A stretch of DNA of 5,882 nucleotides from Bordetella parapertussis (GTDB taxonomy: Bacteria > Pseudomonadota > Gammaproteobacteria > Burkholderiales > SG8-39): assembly GCA_945906975.1 (NCBI GenBank), contig CAMDRY010000222.1:1-5882 (forward strand), given 5' to 3'. Shown one piece after another: positions 1-5,625 of the stretch. The position numbers were made by a program, and so were the translations under genes. The first letter of the stretch is position 1, and the number at the start of each line of letters is the position of its first letter. Under the pieces are notes generated by a model. The model was given only the letters and a program-made list of their open reading frames with translations. It had not been told where the DNA came from and did not search any database.

Positions 1-1
1 C

Positions 2-142
2 GCCTCGGTCGCATCGTCGCTTGAAGCGTTTGAACGCCATCGGGCGGAACATCTGGAAAGGCCCGTCTGGTGCGGCTTTCCAGATGCCCGCCTGGTTGCA
101 AGAAATGTCGAGAGCCCCTTGACGTTCCTGAAGCCGACGTGA
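2..142 (+). CDS. Possible C-terminal end of an upstream gene (partial, uncertain)
   Basis: A frame is open from the left edge to a TGA at 140-142 and would encode 46 residues ending in VESPLTFLKPT. I do not recognise the sequence. In its favour, the stop overlaps a GTG at 139 (GTGA), the usual arrangement for translationally coupled genes, and that GTG is in the hrpA frame. Against it, about two thirds of third codon positions are G or C, which is unremarkable here. The frame also runs through the hairpin at 43-92, and other frames are open over much of the same stretch, including one on the minus strand. The region may equally be an intergenic spacer. Bases to the left of the window would settle it. 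Confidence 0.25.
   Translation, partial: ASVASSLEAFERHRAEHLERPVWCGFPDARLVARNVESPLTFLKPT
43..92. repeat. Strong inverted repeat (hairpin) upstream of hrpA
   Basis: CATCTGGAAAG at 50-60 is perfectly mirrored by CTTTCCAGATG at 76-86, leaving a 15-base loop. Beyond a small internal bulge (48-49 against 87) the stem continues with GGCGG at 43-47 paired to CCGCC at 88-92. This gives 16 base pairs in total. No T-run follows on either strand, so it is not a standard intrinsic terminator. The GTG at 70, the first possible hrpA start, lies in the loop, and its Shine-Dalgarno-like AAAGG (57-61) lies largely in the left arm. It could be an mRNA control structure, an RNA-end stabiliser or one copy of a dispersed palindromic repeat. 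Which of these applies cannot be told from one copy. Confidence 0.8.
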
Positions 143-3100
143 CGCAAGCCGTCAAATATTTTCGCGGTGAGGCCGAACTCGCAGCCCGTCGTGCCGGCCT
201 GCCGCAGCCGGATTTTCCGCCCGACCTGCCGGTCAGCGCGCGACGCGAGGACATTGCCCGTGCTATCAGCGAGCACCAGGTGGTCATCGTCTGCGGGGAA
301 ACCGGCTCGGGCAAGACCACGCAGTTGCCCAAGATCTGCCTGTCGCTGGGGCGCGGCGTCGCCGGATTGATCGGACACACCCAGCCGCGGCGCATCGCCG
401 CCCGTGCCACCGCGACGCGTATCGCCGAGGAGCTGAAGACGGAACTTGGCGGTGCCGTCGGCTACAAGATCCGCTTTAACGACCGCATCGGTCCGAAAAG
501 CTACGTCAAGTTGATGACCGACGGCATCCTGCTGGCGGAAACACAGGGTGATCCGACGCTGTCGCAGTACGACACGCTGATCATTGACGAGGCGCACGAA
601 CGCAGCCTCAACATCGACTTCCTGCTCGGCTACCTCAAGCAACTGCTGCCGCGCCGGCCCGACCTTAAAGTCATCATCACTTCGGCGACGATCGATGCGG
701 AGCGCTTCGCCAATCACTTTGCCGCCGGCGGCAAGCCGGCGCCGGTGATCGAGGTGTCCGGCCGGCTTTACCCGGTGGAGGTGCGTTACCGGCAACCGGA
801 GCCGGACGAATCCGGTGAGATCGACATCGAAGCGGCGATCGTCGATGCGGTGGACGAGCTCGCCCGTATCGGCCAGGGCGATGTCCTGGTGTTCCTGCCG
901 GGGGAGCGCGAAATCCGCGACACGGCCGAGGCCTTGCGCAAACACCACCCGCCCCACACCGAGGTGTTGCCGCTGTATTCAAGGCTCACCGCCGCCGAGC
1001 AGGATAGGGTGTTTCGCTCGCATACCGGCAGGCGTATCGTGCTGGCCACCAACGTAGCGGAAACCTCCCTGACGGTGCCGGGGATACGCTATGTGGTCGA
1101 CGTCGGGCAGGCGCGGGTCAAGCGCTACAGCTATCGCAGCAAGGTCGAGCAGTTGCAGGTCGAAAAGGTCTCCCAGGCTGCGGCCCGCCAGCGCGCCGGC
1201 CGTTGCGGCCGCGTCGCGAGTGGCGTGTGCATCAGGCTCTATGACGAAGCCGACCACAACGCCCGCCCCGCCTACACCGACCCGGAAATTTTGCGCTCAT
1301 CGCTCGCGGCGGTGATCCTGCGCATGAAGTCGCTGCATCTTGGCGAGGTCGAGGACTTTCCCTTCATCGAGCCGCCGCTGCCGCGCGCCATCGCCGATGG
1401 CTATGCGCTGCTCAACGAACTGGGTGCGGTGGATGACGACAATAATCTCACCGCCACCGGCCGGCAACTGGCGAAACTGCCGCTGGATCCGCGCATCGGC
1501 CGCATGATCCTGGCGGCACGCAACGAAAACGCGCTGGCCGAAGTACTGGTTATCGCCGCCGCGCTGTCGGTGCAGGATCCGCGCGACCGGCCGCACGATC
1601 GCGCCCAGGCCGCCGATGCCGCCCACCAAAAGTTCAACGACGAGAAATCCGATTTCCTTGCCTATGTCAAGCTGTGGGCATTCTACGAGCAGGCGCAGGC
1701 GCAAAACTCGCACCGCAAGCTGGCGCGGCTGTGCCACGATAATTTTCTTTCCTTCAACCGCATGCGCGAGTGGCGCGACATCCATTCCCAGCTCAAGGAA
1801 ATGACCGCGGAGCTTAGCTGGAAGAGCGCGACGGGCAGCGCCAGTTTTGCGCAAATCCATCGCGCGCTGCTGACCGGCTTGCTCGGTAATATCGGGCTCA
1901 AGTCGGACGAGGGGCATTACCTTGGCGCGCGCGGCATCCGTTTCTGGGTGCATCCGGGCTCCAGCCTTGTGAAGAAGGCCGGACGCTGGGTCATGGCGGC
2001 CGAGCTGACCGAGACGACGCGCCTTTACGCGCGCTGTGTCGCCACCGTCGACGCCGAGTGGCTGGAGAGCGTGGGCGGCCACCTGGTGCGCAAGAGCTAC
2101 AGCGAGCCGCACTGGGAGAAAAAGCCCGCGCATGTGGCGGCCTTTGAACGCGCGTCGTTCTATGGGCTGCTGCTCTACGCCAACCGCCGCGTGCATTACG
2201 GGCCGATGGACCCGAAGTTGTCGCGCGAGCTGTTTATCCGCCAGGCGCTGGTCGAGGGCGAATACGAATCGCGTGCGCCCTTCTACCAGCACAACCGCAA
2301 GCTGATCGAGGATATCGAACGTCTGGAGCATAAATCGAGGCGTCCGGACGTGCTGGTCGATGACGATTTGATTTACGCCTTCTACGACTCGCTGGTGCCC
2401 GCCGGCATGCACAACGGCGCGAGCTTCGACACCTGGCGGCGCGAGGCCGAGGAAAAGGATCCGCGGCTGCTGTTTCTCAAGCGCGAAGACCTGATGCGCC
2501 ACGAGGCGGCGGGTATCACCACCGAGCAGTTCCCGCACCAGATTGAAATGGCCGGGCGCAAGCTGGCGCTCGAATACCTGCACGATCCGGGCGGGCCGCG
2601 CGACGGCGTGACGCTGACGGTGCCGCTGGTGGCGCTCAACCAGTTGCCGGCGGCCGTCTGCGACTGGCTGGTACCCGGGCTGCTCAAAGAGAAGGTGCAA
2701 TTGCTGGCCAAGTCGCTGCCGCAGCGCCTGCGCCACCGGCTCGGGCCGCTGGCCGAGTTCGCCGAAGGGTTTGTCGCCGCACCGCGTTCCGATGTGCCCC
2801 TGGTCGACGCCATTGCCCGTCACGCGCGCATTGCACTGGGGCTGGTCGTTCCGCTCGATGCCTTCCGGCCGGAACTGCTGCCGGCGCATCTGAGTATGAA
2901 TTTTCGTGTGATCGACGAGCACGGCCGCCAGCTCGCCCTGGGTCGCAGCCTGGCGCAGTTGCGCGGCGAGCTGGGCGCGGCGGCGGGGGAACGCTTTGCC
3001 GAAGTGGTCGAGCAAAGCGACGTGCTGCCCGACAGTGAGCGCTTTACCGAATGGGGATTTGGCGATATCGAGGAACTGGTCGAAATCAGGCGGGGCAACC

Positions 3101-3912
3101 AGACGCTGATCGGTTACCCGGTGCTGACCGATCGCGGCGATGCGGTCAGCATGGACGTGATGGACGATGTGGACAAGGCGCGCGCATTGCACCGCCTCGG
3201 CCTGCGCCGCTTGTTCATGCTGGCCTTGCGTGAGCAGACAAAGTTTCTGGAAAAAAATCTCGCCGGTCTGCGCGATATGGCGCTGGTCTATGCCGCGCTC
3301 GATTTCGGCAAGGGCGAGGGCACGCCCTTGCGTGAGCAATTGATTGCCGCGGCCTTTGAGCGCGCCTGCATGGCCGATCCTCTGCCCGCCACCAAGGCGC
3401 AGTTCGAGTTGCGCTGCACCGAGGCCAAATCGCGGCTCAACCTCATTGCCAATGAGCTATGCCGGCTGGTCGGCGGCATCCTTGGCGAGTACCAGGCGCT
3501 GCAGAAAAAGCTGCAGGGTGCGAAGGCTTTTGCCCAGGTGGTGCAGGACGTGCAGGAGCAGTTCTCGCGCCTGATCGTGAAGGATTTTATCGCCGCGACG
3601 CCCTTTGAACGCCTGCAGCATTTTCCGCGCTACCTCAAGGCGGCGGCATTGCGCATTGACAAGCTGCGGACTTCCGGTGAAAACGGCGCCGTCCGCGATG
3701 CGCGGCTGATGGCGGATTTCATGCCGCTGTGCCAGCAGTGGCAGCGCGAGGACTTGAAGCACAAAAAGGCCCGTGCCGCGCATCCGCAGCTGGAACAATT
3801 CCGCTGGCTGCTGGAGGAGTTACGGGTGCAGTTGCACGCCCAGGAGCTACGCACGCCGGCACCGGTGTCGGTCAAGCGTCTGCAAAAAATGTGGCAGGCG
3901 ATGGAGCGCTGA
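70..3912 (+). CDS. hrpA: ATP-dependent RNA helicase HrpA (DEAH-box)
   Basis: This is a cytoplasmic DEAH-box RNA helicase of 1280 residues (E. coli HrpA has about 1300). HrpA proteins use ATP to remodel RNA and have been linked to fimbrial mRNA processing and rescue of stalled or collided ribosomes. The motor motifs are complete: GETGSGKT at 76-83 (Walker A), HTQPRR 103-108, DEAH 173-176, SAT 205-207, VLVFLPG 272-278, TNVAETS 327-333 and QRAGRCGR 374-381. The HA2-type helical region follows (about 440-530), then an OB-fold-like part (about 590-680). The long DUF3418-type C-terminal extension typical of bacterial HrpA runs to the end, with a conserved finish around LEELRVQL. No frameshift or missing motif was seen. 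Only GTG 70 and GTG 139 are plausible starts. GTG 70 has AAAGG eight bases upstream but sits in a hairpin loop. GTG 139 lacks a Shine-Dalgarno but overlaps a possible upstream stop, and would give 1257 residues. No convincing promoter was found. Confidence 0.97.
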   Translation: MRLSRCPPGCKKCREPLDVPEADVTQAVKYFRGEAELAARRAGLPQPDFPPDLPVSARREDIARAISEHQVVIVCGETGSGKTTQLPKICLSLGRGVAGLIGHTQPRRIAARATATRIAEELKTELGGAVGYKIRFNDRIGPKSYVKLMTDGILLAETQGDPTLSQYDTLIIDEAHERSLNIDFLLGYLKQLLPRRPDLKVIITSATIDAERFANHFAAGGKPAPVIEVSGRLYPVEVRYRQPEPDESGEIDIEAAIVDAVDELARIGQGDVLVFLPGEREIRDTAEALRKHHPPHTEVLPLYSRLTAAEQDRVFRSHTGRRIVLATNVAETSLTVPGIRYVVDVGQARVKRYSYRSKVEQLQVEKVSQAAARQRAGRCGRVASGVCIRLYDEADHNARPAYTDPEILRSSLAAVILRMKSLHLGEVEDFPFIEPPLPRAIADGYALLNELGAVDDDNNLTATGRQLAKLPLDPRIGRMILAARNENALAEVLVIAAALSVQDPRDRPHDRAQAADAAHQKFNDEKSDFLAYVKLWAFYEQAQAQNSHRKLARLCHDNFLSFNRMREWRDIHSQLKEMTAELSWKSATGSASFAQIHRALLTGLLGNIGLKSDEGHYLGARGIRFWVHPGSSLVKKAGRWVMAAELTETTRLYARCVATVDAEWLESVGGHLVRKSYSEPHWEKKPAHVAAFERASFYGLLLYANRRVHYGPMDPKLSRELFIRQALVEGEYESRAPFYQHNRKLIEDIERLEHKSRRPDVLVDDDLIYAFYDSLVPAGMHNGASFDTWRREAEEKDPRLLFLKREDLMRHEAAGITTEQFPHQIEMAGRKLALEYLHDPGGPRDGVTLTVPLVALNQLPAAVCDWLVPGLLKEKVQLLAKSLPQRLRHRLGPLAEFAEGFVAAPRSDVPLVDAIARHARIALGLVVPLDAFRPELLPAHLSMNFRVIDEHGRQLALGRSLAQLRGELGAAAGERFAEVVEQSDVLPDSERFTEWGFGDIEELVEIRRGNQTLIGYPVLTDRGDAVSMDVMDDVDKARALHRLGLRRLFMLALREQTKFLEKNLAGLRDMALVYAALDFGKGEGTPLREQLIAAAFERACMADPLPATKAQFELRCTEAKSRLNLIANELCRLVGGILGEYQALQKKLQGAKAFAQVVQDVQEQFSRLIVKDFIAATPFERLQHFPRYLKAAALRIDKLRTSGENGAVRDARLMADFMPLCQQWQREDLKHKKARAAHPQLEQFRWLLEELRVQLHAQELRTPAPVSVKRLQKMWQAMER

Positions 3913-3924
3913 GACGGCGATACA

Positions 3925-3973
3925 GGGCCGGGCGCCCCGCCCAAGGCGGCCCGGGCATTGCGCGTAAAATGCC
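3925..3973. repeat. GC-rich inverted repeats after hrpA
   Basis: The 93-base gap between hrpA and the next gene holds two dyads. CCGGGCGCC at 3928-3936 pairs with GGCGGCCCGG at 3945-3954 as nine base pairs with one bulged G and an eight-base loop. GGCATT at 3954-3959 pairs with AATGCC at 3968-3973 around an eight-base loop. Other foldings of the first dyad are possible, for example GGGCCG 3925-3930 with CGGCCC 3947-3952. No T-run follows, so this is at best an RNA-end stabiliser or a weak or Rho-assisted terminator for hrpA. Confidence 0.5.
3965..3970 (+). promoter_or_regulatory. Possible -10 element for the small downstream gene
   Basis: TAAAAT matches five of six bases of the sigma-70 -10 consensus and lies 35 bases before the GTG at 4006, in otherwise GC-rich DNA. 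No good -35 hexamer lies 16-18 bases upstream; that position falls in the GC-rich hairpin. The small gene may therefore have its own weak promoter or rely on readthrough from hrpA. Confidence 0.25.
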
Positions 3974-3994
3974 GGCCGGGATGTGTCAAACAAC

Positions 3995-4000
3995 AAGGTG
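3995..4000 (+). promoter_or_regulatory. Ribosome binding site that decides the start at 4006
   Basis: AAGGTG lies five bases upstream of the GTG at 4006. The frame is open further upstream to an ATG at 3958, but the extra 16 residues would be read from the hairpin-rich spacer and that ATG has no comparable Shine-Dalgarno. The GTG is therefore preferred. Confidence 0.65.
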
Positions 4001-4005
4001 CAAAC

Positions 4006-4278
4006 GTGAAAAAGACCGATCTGGAAAAACTCAAGGGCTCAAAAATCAATGCGCAGGTGGGTAAAGCCGTAAAGCCCGGCTTGTTTGGCAAGGGCGAGTT
4101 GCCCGCGCCCAACCGGCGCGAGCAGCGCAAACTTGACCAGGCCGCCGGCCTCGTTTCCTTCGCCTGCAAACTGGACGGCGAACTGGTGAATCAGTTGCAG
4201 GCTCTGGCGCAGGGGCGCGAGGGCGGGCTGGGTGAGCTTGTCGCCGAGTTGCTAAAAAAAGCCATGGTCAAAAAATAA
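4006..4278 (+). CDS. Small basic protein with ribbon-helix-helix-like C-terminus, function unknown
   Basis: This encodes 90 residues starting MKKTDLEKLKG from a GTG with a good ribosome binding site. I recognise no named family. The first 45 residues are rich in Lys, Arg, Gly and Pro (for example GKAVKPGLFGKG, 19-30) and look flexible. From about residue 48 the pattern VSFACKLDGELVNQLQALAQ, a short linker, then LGELVAELLKKAM resembles a short beta-strand and two helices of a ribbon-helix-helix protein. These often bind DNA as dimers, acting as antitoxins or small repressors. This is inference from the pattern of residues, not a family match. No toxin gene adjoins it: hrpA lies 93 bases upstream on the same strand and the next gene converges. 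The gene ends Lys-rich, with runs of seven (4254-4260) and six (4270-4275) A. DNA-binding regulator, RNA-binding protein and nucleoid-like protein all remain possible. Confidence 0.8.
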   Translation: MKKTDLEKLKGSKINAQVGKAVKPGLFGKGELPAPNRREQRKLDQAAGLVSFACKLDGELVNQLQALAQGREGGLGELVAELLKKAMVKK

Positions 4279-4292
4279 GCGCTGTCCGCGCT
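4270..4292 (-). terminator. Weak intrinsic terminator for the DUF1415 gene
   Basis: Read on the minus strand, AGCGC-GGACA-GCGCT (4292 down to 4278) forms a five-base-pair stem with a five-base loop. TATTTTTT (4277-4270) follows directly, and a second T7 run lies at 4260-4254. It sits 26 bases past the DUF1415 stop codon and overlaps the end of the convergent small gene. The short stem makes it weak. On the plus strand no T-run follows, so it would not terminate the small gene. Confidence 0.45.
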
Positions 4293-4296
4293 GTCC
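4279..4296. repeat. Nine-base tandem repeat between convergent genes
   Basis: GCGCTGTCC occurs twice in direct succession (4279-4287 and 4288-4296), immediately after the stop codon of the small gene. The first copy supplies part of the terminator-like stem described for the minus strand. It is probably a local replication-slippage product. Confidence 0.6.
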
Positions 4297-4317
4297 GTGC
4301 CGTTGGTGCGGCGCCGC

Positions 4318-4926
4318 TCAGTCGCCGGATTTTTTGTCTGTCTCCAGTCCAGGCCCAAGCCCAAGCCCGAGGGCACGCCAGCCTTCCGGCCCGATGCGGC
4401 GCAGGGTCTCGATGTTGCGCTGGTAGATCGCATCGGTGTCCGGATGCGCTTCTACCGCCCGCTCCACACTGTCTTCGCGCAACAGGTGCAGCATCGGATA
4501 GGGCGAGCGGTTGCTGTAATTGCTGATGTCGTCGGCTTCGGTGCCGGCGAAGCGGTAGTCCGGATGAAAGCTGGCAACCTGGATGATGCCTTCGAGATCG
4601 AGGGCCGCCAGCGCGGCATCGGCGACATCGAGGAAATCGTTGTAGTCGAGAAAATCCTGAAAAACGTACGGGTGGATTAGCAGCGTCGTTTCAACACCCT
4701 CGGGATGCGCCTCCGCCAGTGTTTCCAGTTCGCCTTCAAGGTCGGCCAGCAGCGCCTGTTCGCTGCGCGCGCTGCTGAGGGCAAAGCGGATGCGACCGCT
4801 GGCGTAGGCCGGTTTTGCAAACGGGCACAGGTTGAGGCCGATGACGGCTTTCTCCAGCCAGAGCCTGGTAGATGCGATGATCTGGGCGCTTTGCTCCCCG
4901 CCGGGCTTGCTGTCATCGGGCTGCAT
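4318..4926 (-). CDS. DUF1415 family protein
   Basis: This encodes 202 residues beginning MQPDDSKPGGEQ, with no signal peptide or membrane segment, so probably cytoplasmic. It is recognised as DUF1415 from the GLNLCPFAK motif (30-38), the central FHPDYRFAGTE segment (120-130), the following NYSNRSPYPMLHLLRE (136-151) and a closing RNIETLRRIG (170-179). No biochemical function is established for the family that I know of. The conserved Cys, His and Asp residues (Cys34, His121, Asp123) hint at a catalytic or metal-binding site, but this is inference. The ATG start is well supported by GGAGGA eight bases upstream (4935-4940 on the minus strand). The gene is divergent from yaeQ with a 73-base spacer and converges on the small protein gene. 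Its C-terminal tail carries a Gly-Leu repeat (about 187-194) encoded by hexamer repeats, likely a variable end. Confidence 0.92.
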   Translation of the reverse strand: MQPDDSKPGGEQSAQIIASTRLWLEKAVIGLNLCPFAKPAYASGRIRFALSSARSEQALLADLEGELETLAEAHPEGVETTLLIHPYVFQDFLDYNDFLDVADAALAALDLEGIIQVASFHPDYRFAGTEADDISNYSNRSPYPMLHLLREDSVERAVEAHPDTDAIYQRNIETLRRIGPEGWRALGLGLGPGLETDKKSGD

Positions 4927-4934
4927 TTGCTTTA

Positions 4935-4940
4935 TCCTCC
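4935..4940 (-). promoter_or_regulatory. Shine-Dalgarno of the DUF1415 gene
   Basis: On the minus strand GGAGGA lies eight bases before the ATG (4926-4924). It is the strongest ribosome binding site in the window and fixes this start. Confidence 0.8.
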
Positions 4941-4948
4941 AGCGTCAC

Positions 4949-4978
4949 TTTTATAACCATGCATTTTATAACCATGCA
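4949..4978. repeat. Perfect 15-base tandem duplication in the divergent spacer
   Basis: TTTTATAACCATGCA occurs twice with no gap (4949-4963 and 4964-4978). It lies between the DUF1415 and yaeQ start codons and is AT-rich against the GC-rich surroundings. Each copy contains a -10-like sequence on both strands: TATAAC on plus and TATAAA on minus. The junction forms the palindrome ATGCAT. Confidence 0.9.
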
Positions 4979-4979
4979 A
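4950..4979 (-). promoter_or_regulatory. Possible promoter of the DUF1415 gene
   Basis: On the minus strand TTGCAT (4979-4974) and TATAAA (4955-4950) are separated by 18 bases, a usable sigma-70 layout with a weak -35 and a good -10. Transcription would start near 4943, giving a leader of about 17 bases that still includes the Shine-Dalgarno. The two elements fall in different copies of the 15-base duplication. For yaeQ, plus-strand TATAAC at 4967-4972 is a candidate -10 without a convincing -35. Confidence 0.45.
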
Positions 4980-4999
4980 GTCTACACGGCATAGGGCAG

Positions 5000-5557
5000 A
5001 TGGCACTCAAGTCAACGATATTCAAGGCGGAGATACAAATCGCCGACATGGATCGCGCCTATTACGCTGATCATGCGTTCACCATCGCCCGCCATCCGTC
5101 AGAAACGGATGAGCGCATGATGATGCGTCTGCTGGCTTTTGTGCTCAACGCGGATGACAGCCTGGTTTTTGCCGGCGGACTGAGCGTTGAGGACGAGCCC
5201 GACCTGTGGCGCAAGGATCTCACCGGCTCGATCGAACTGTGGGTCGAGGTCGGGCTGCCGGAAGAGAAACTGGTCCGCCGTGCCTGCGGGCGTGCCAGGG
5301 CGGTGCATGTCTGCTGCTACGGCGGACATGCGGCACAGTTATGGTGGAAGTCGGTCGCCGACAAGTTGACGCGCCAGGAAAATCTCGCGGTTACGGAGAT
5401 TTCGCAGGAGGCCTCACGCGCCATGGCCAAGCTGGCGCAGCGCACGATGCGCCTGCAATACACCATCCAGGAGGCAGAGATCTGGATTACCGATGGCGTG
5501 ACTTCGGTGCAGGTGGAGCCGGTGTTGTTGCGGCCATTTCGCGATACGCGAAAGTGA
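5000..5557 (+). CDS. yaeQ: YaeQ family protein
   Basis: This encodes 185 residues (E. coli YaeQ has about 181) starting MALKSTIFKAEIQIADMDR, which matches the family's usual N-terminus and so fixes the ATG at 5000. The frame is open upstream to 4832, but that extension would be read from antisense DUF1415 sequence and the spacer. Family hallmarks are ARHPSETDERMMMRLLAF (30-47), DEPDLW (65-70), IELWVEVGLPEE (78-89), AAQLWW (111-116) and the late TMRLQYTIQE (149-158). Structures of family members show a variant PD-(D/E)XK nuclease fold. Glu79 and Glu83 are visible in the conserved strand, but nuclease activity is not established. An old link of E. coli YaeQ to RfaH-related expression is not settled. 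It is probably cytoplasmic. The ribosome site is weak: AGGG ends three bases before the start. Confidence 0.95.
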   Translation: MALKSTIFKAEIQIADMDRAYYADHAFTIARHPSETDERMMMRLLAFVLNADDSLVFAGGLSVEDEPDLWRKDLTGSIELWVEVGLPEEKLVRRACGRARAVHVCCYGGHAAQLWWKSVADKLTRQENLAVTEISQEASRAMAKLAQRTMRLQYTIQEAEIWITDGVTSVQVEPVLLRPFRDTRK

Positions 5558-5570
5558 TGGCTGGAAATGC

Positions 5571-5595
5571 CCGGCTGGCGCGGGTTTGCAGCCGG
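5571..5595. repeat. Hairpin between convergent yaeQ and barrel gene
   Basis: CCGGCTG (5571-5577) pairs perfectly with CAGCCGG (5589-5595) around an eleven-base loop, 13 bases after the yaeQ stop. No T-run follows on either strand, so it is not a canonical terminator. Its position between converging genes suggests a bidirectional RNA-end structure. Confidence 0.45.
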
Positions 5596-5625
5596 TATGC
5601 GAATTCAAGTTCGAAGTGCGACGGG

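Noticed and set aside
1..52. Minus-strand frame beginning MFRPMAFKRFKRR and running off the left edge
   Set aside because: It has good third-position G/C but no ribosome binding site, only 17 codons are visible, and it starts inside the hairpin arm. There is too little to call a gene.
119..124. TTGACG as a -35 element for hrpA
   Set aside because: It matches five of six bases, but no -10-like hexamer lies 16-18 bases downstream; the nearest AT-rich stretch is near 153, too far and inside the coding region.
1297..3339. 680-codon open frame antisense to hrpA on the minus strand
   Set aside because: It lies wholly within a clearly conserved helicase gene. Its translation is His-, Gln- and Arg-rich low-complexity sequence without recognisable domains. 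Long stop-free antisense frames are expected opposite GC-rich genes with strong codon bias.
4006..4278. Toxin-antitoxin module suggested by the ribbon-helix-helix-like protein
   Set aside because: No toxin-sized gene adjoins it on the same strand. The next gene is DUF1415 on the opposite strand and the previous one is hrpA.
4308..4317. Perfect ten-base palindrome GCGGCGCCGC
   Set aside because: It has no loop space for an RNA hairpin and is a common kind of chance palindrome in GC-rich DNA.
4297..4680. Plus-strand open frame opposite the DUF1415 gene
   Set aside because: It is a shadow of a recognised conserved gene on the other strand and shows no domain of its own.
4832..4999. N-terminal extension of yaeQ
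   Set aside because: The extra 56 residues are antisense to DUF1415 coding sequence and the duplicated spacer, and the ATG at 5000 gives the conserved MALK family start.
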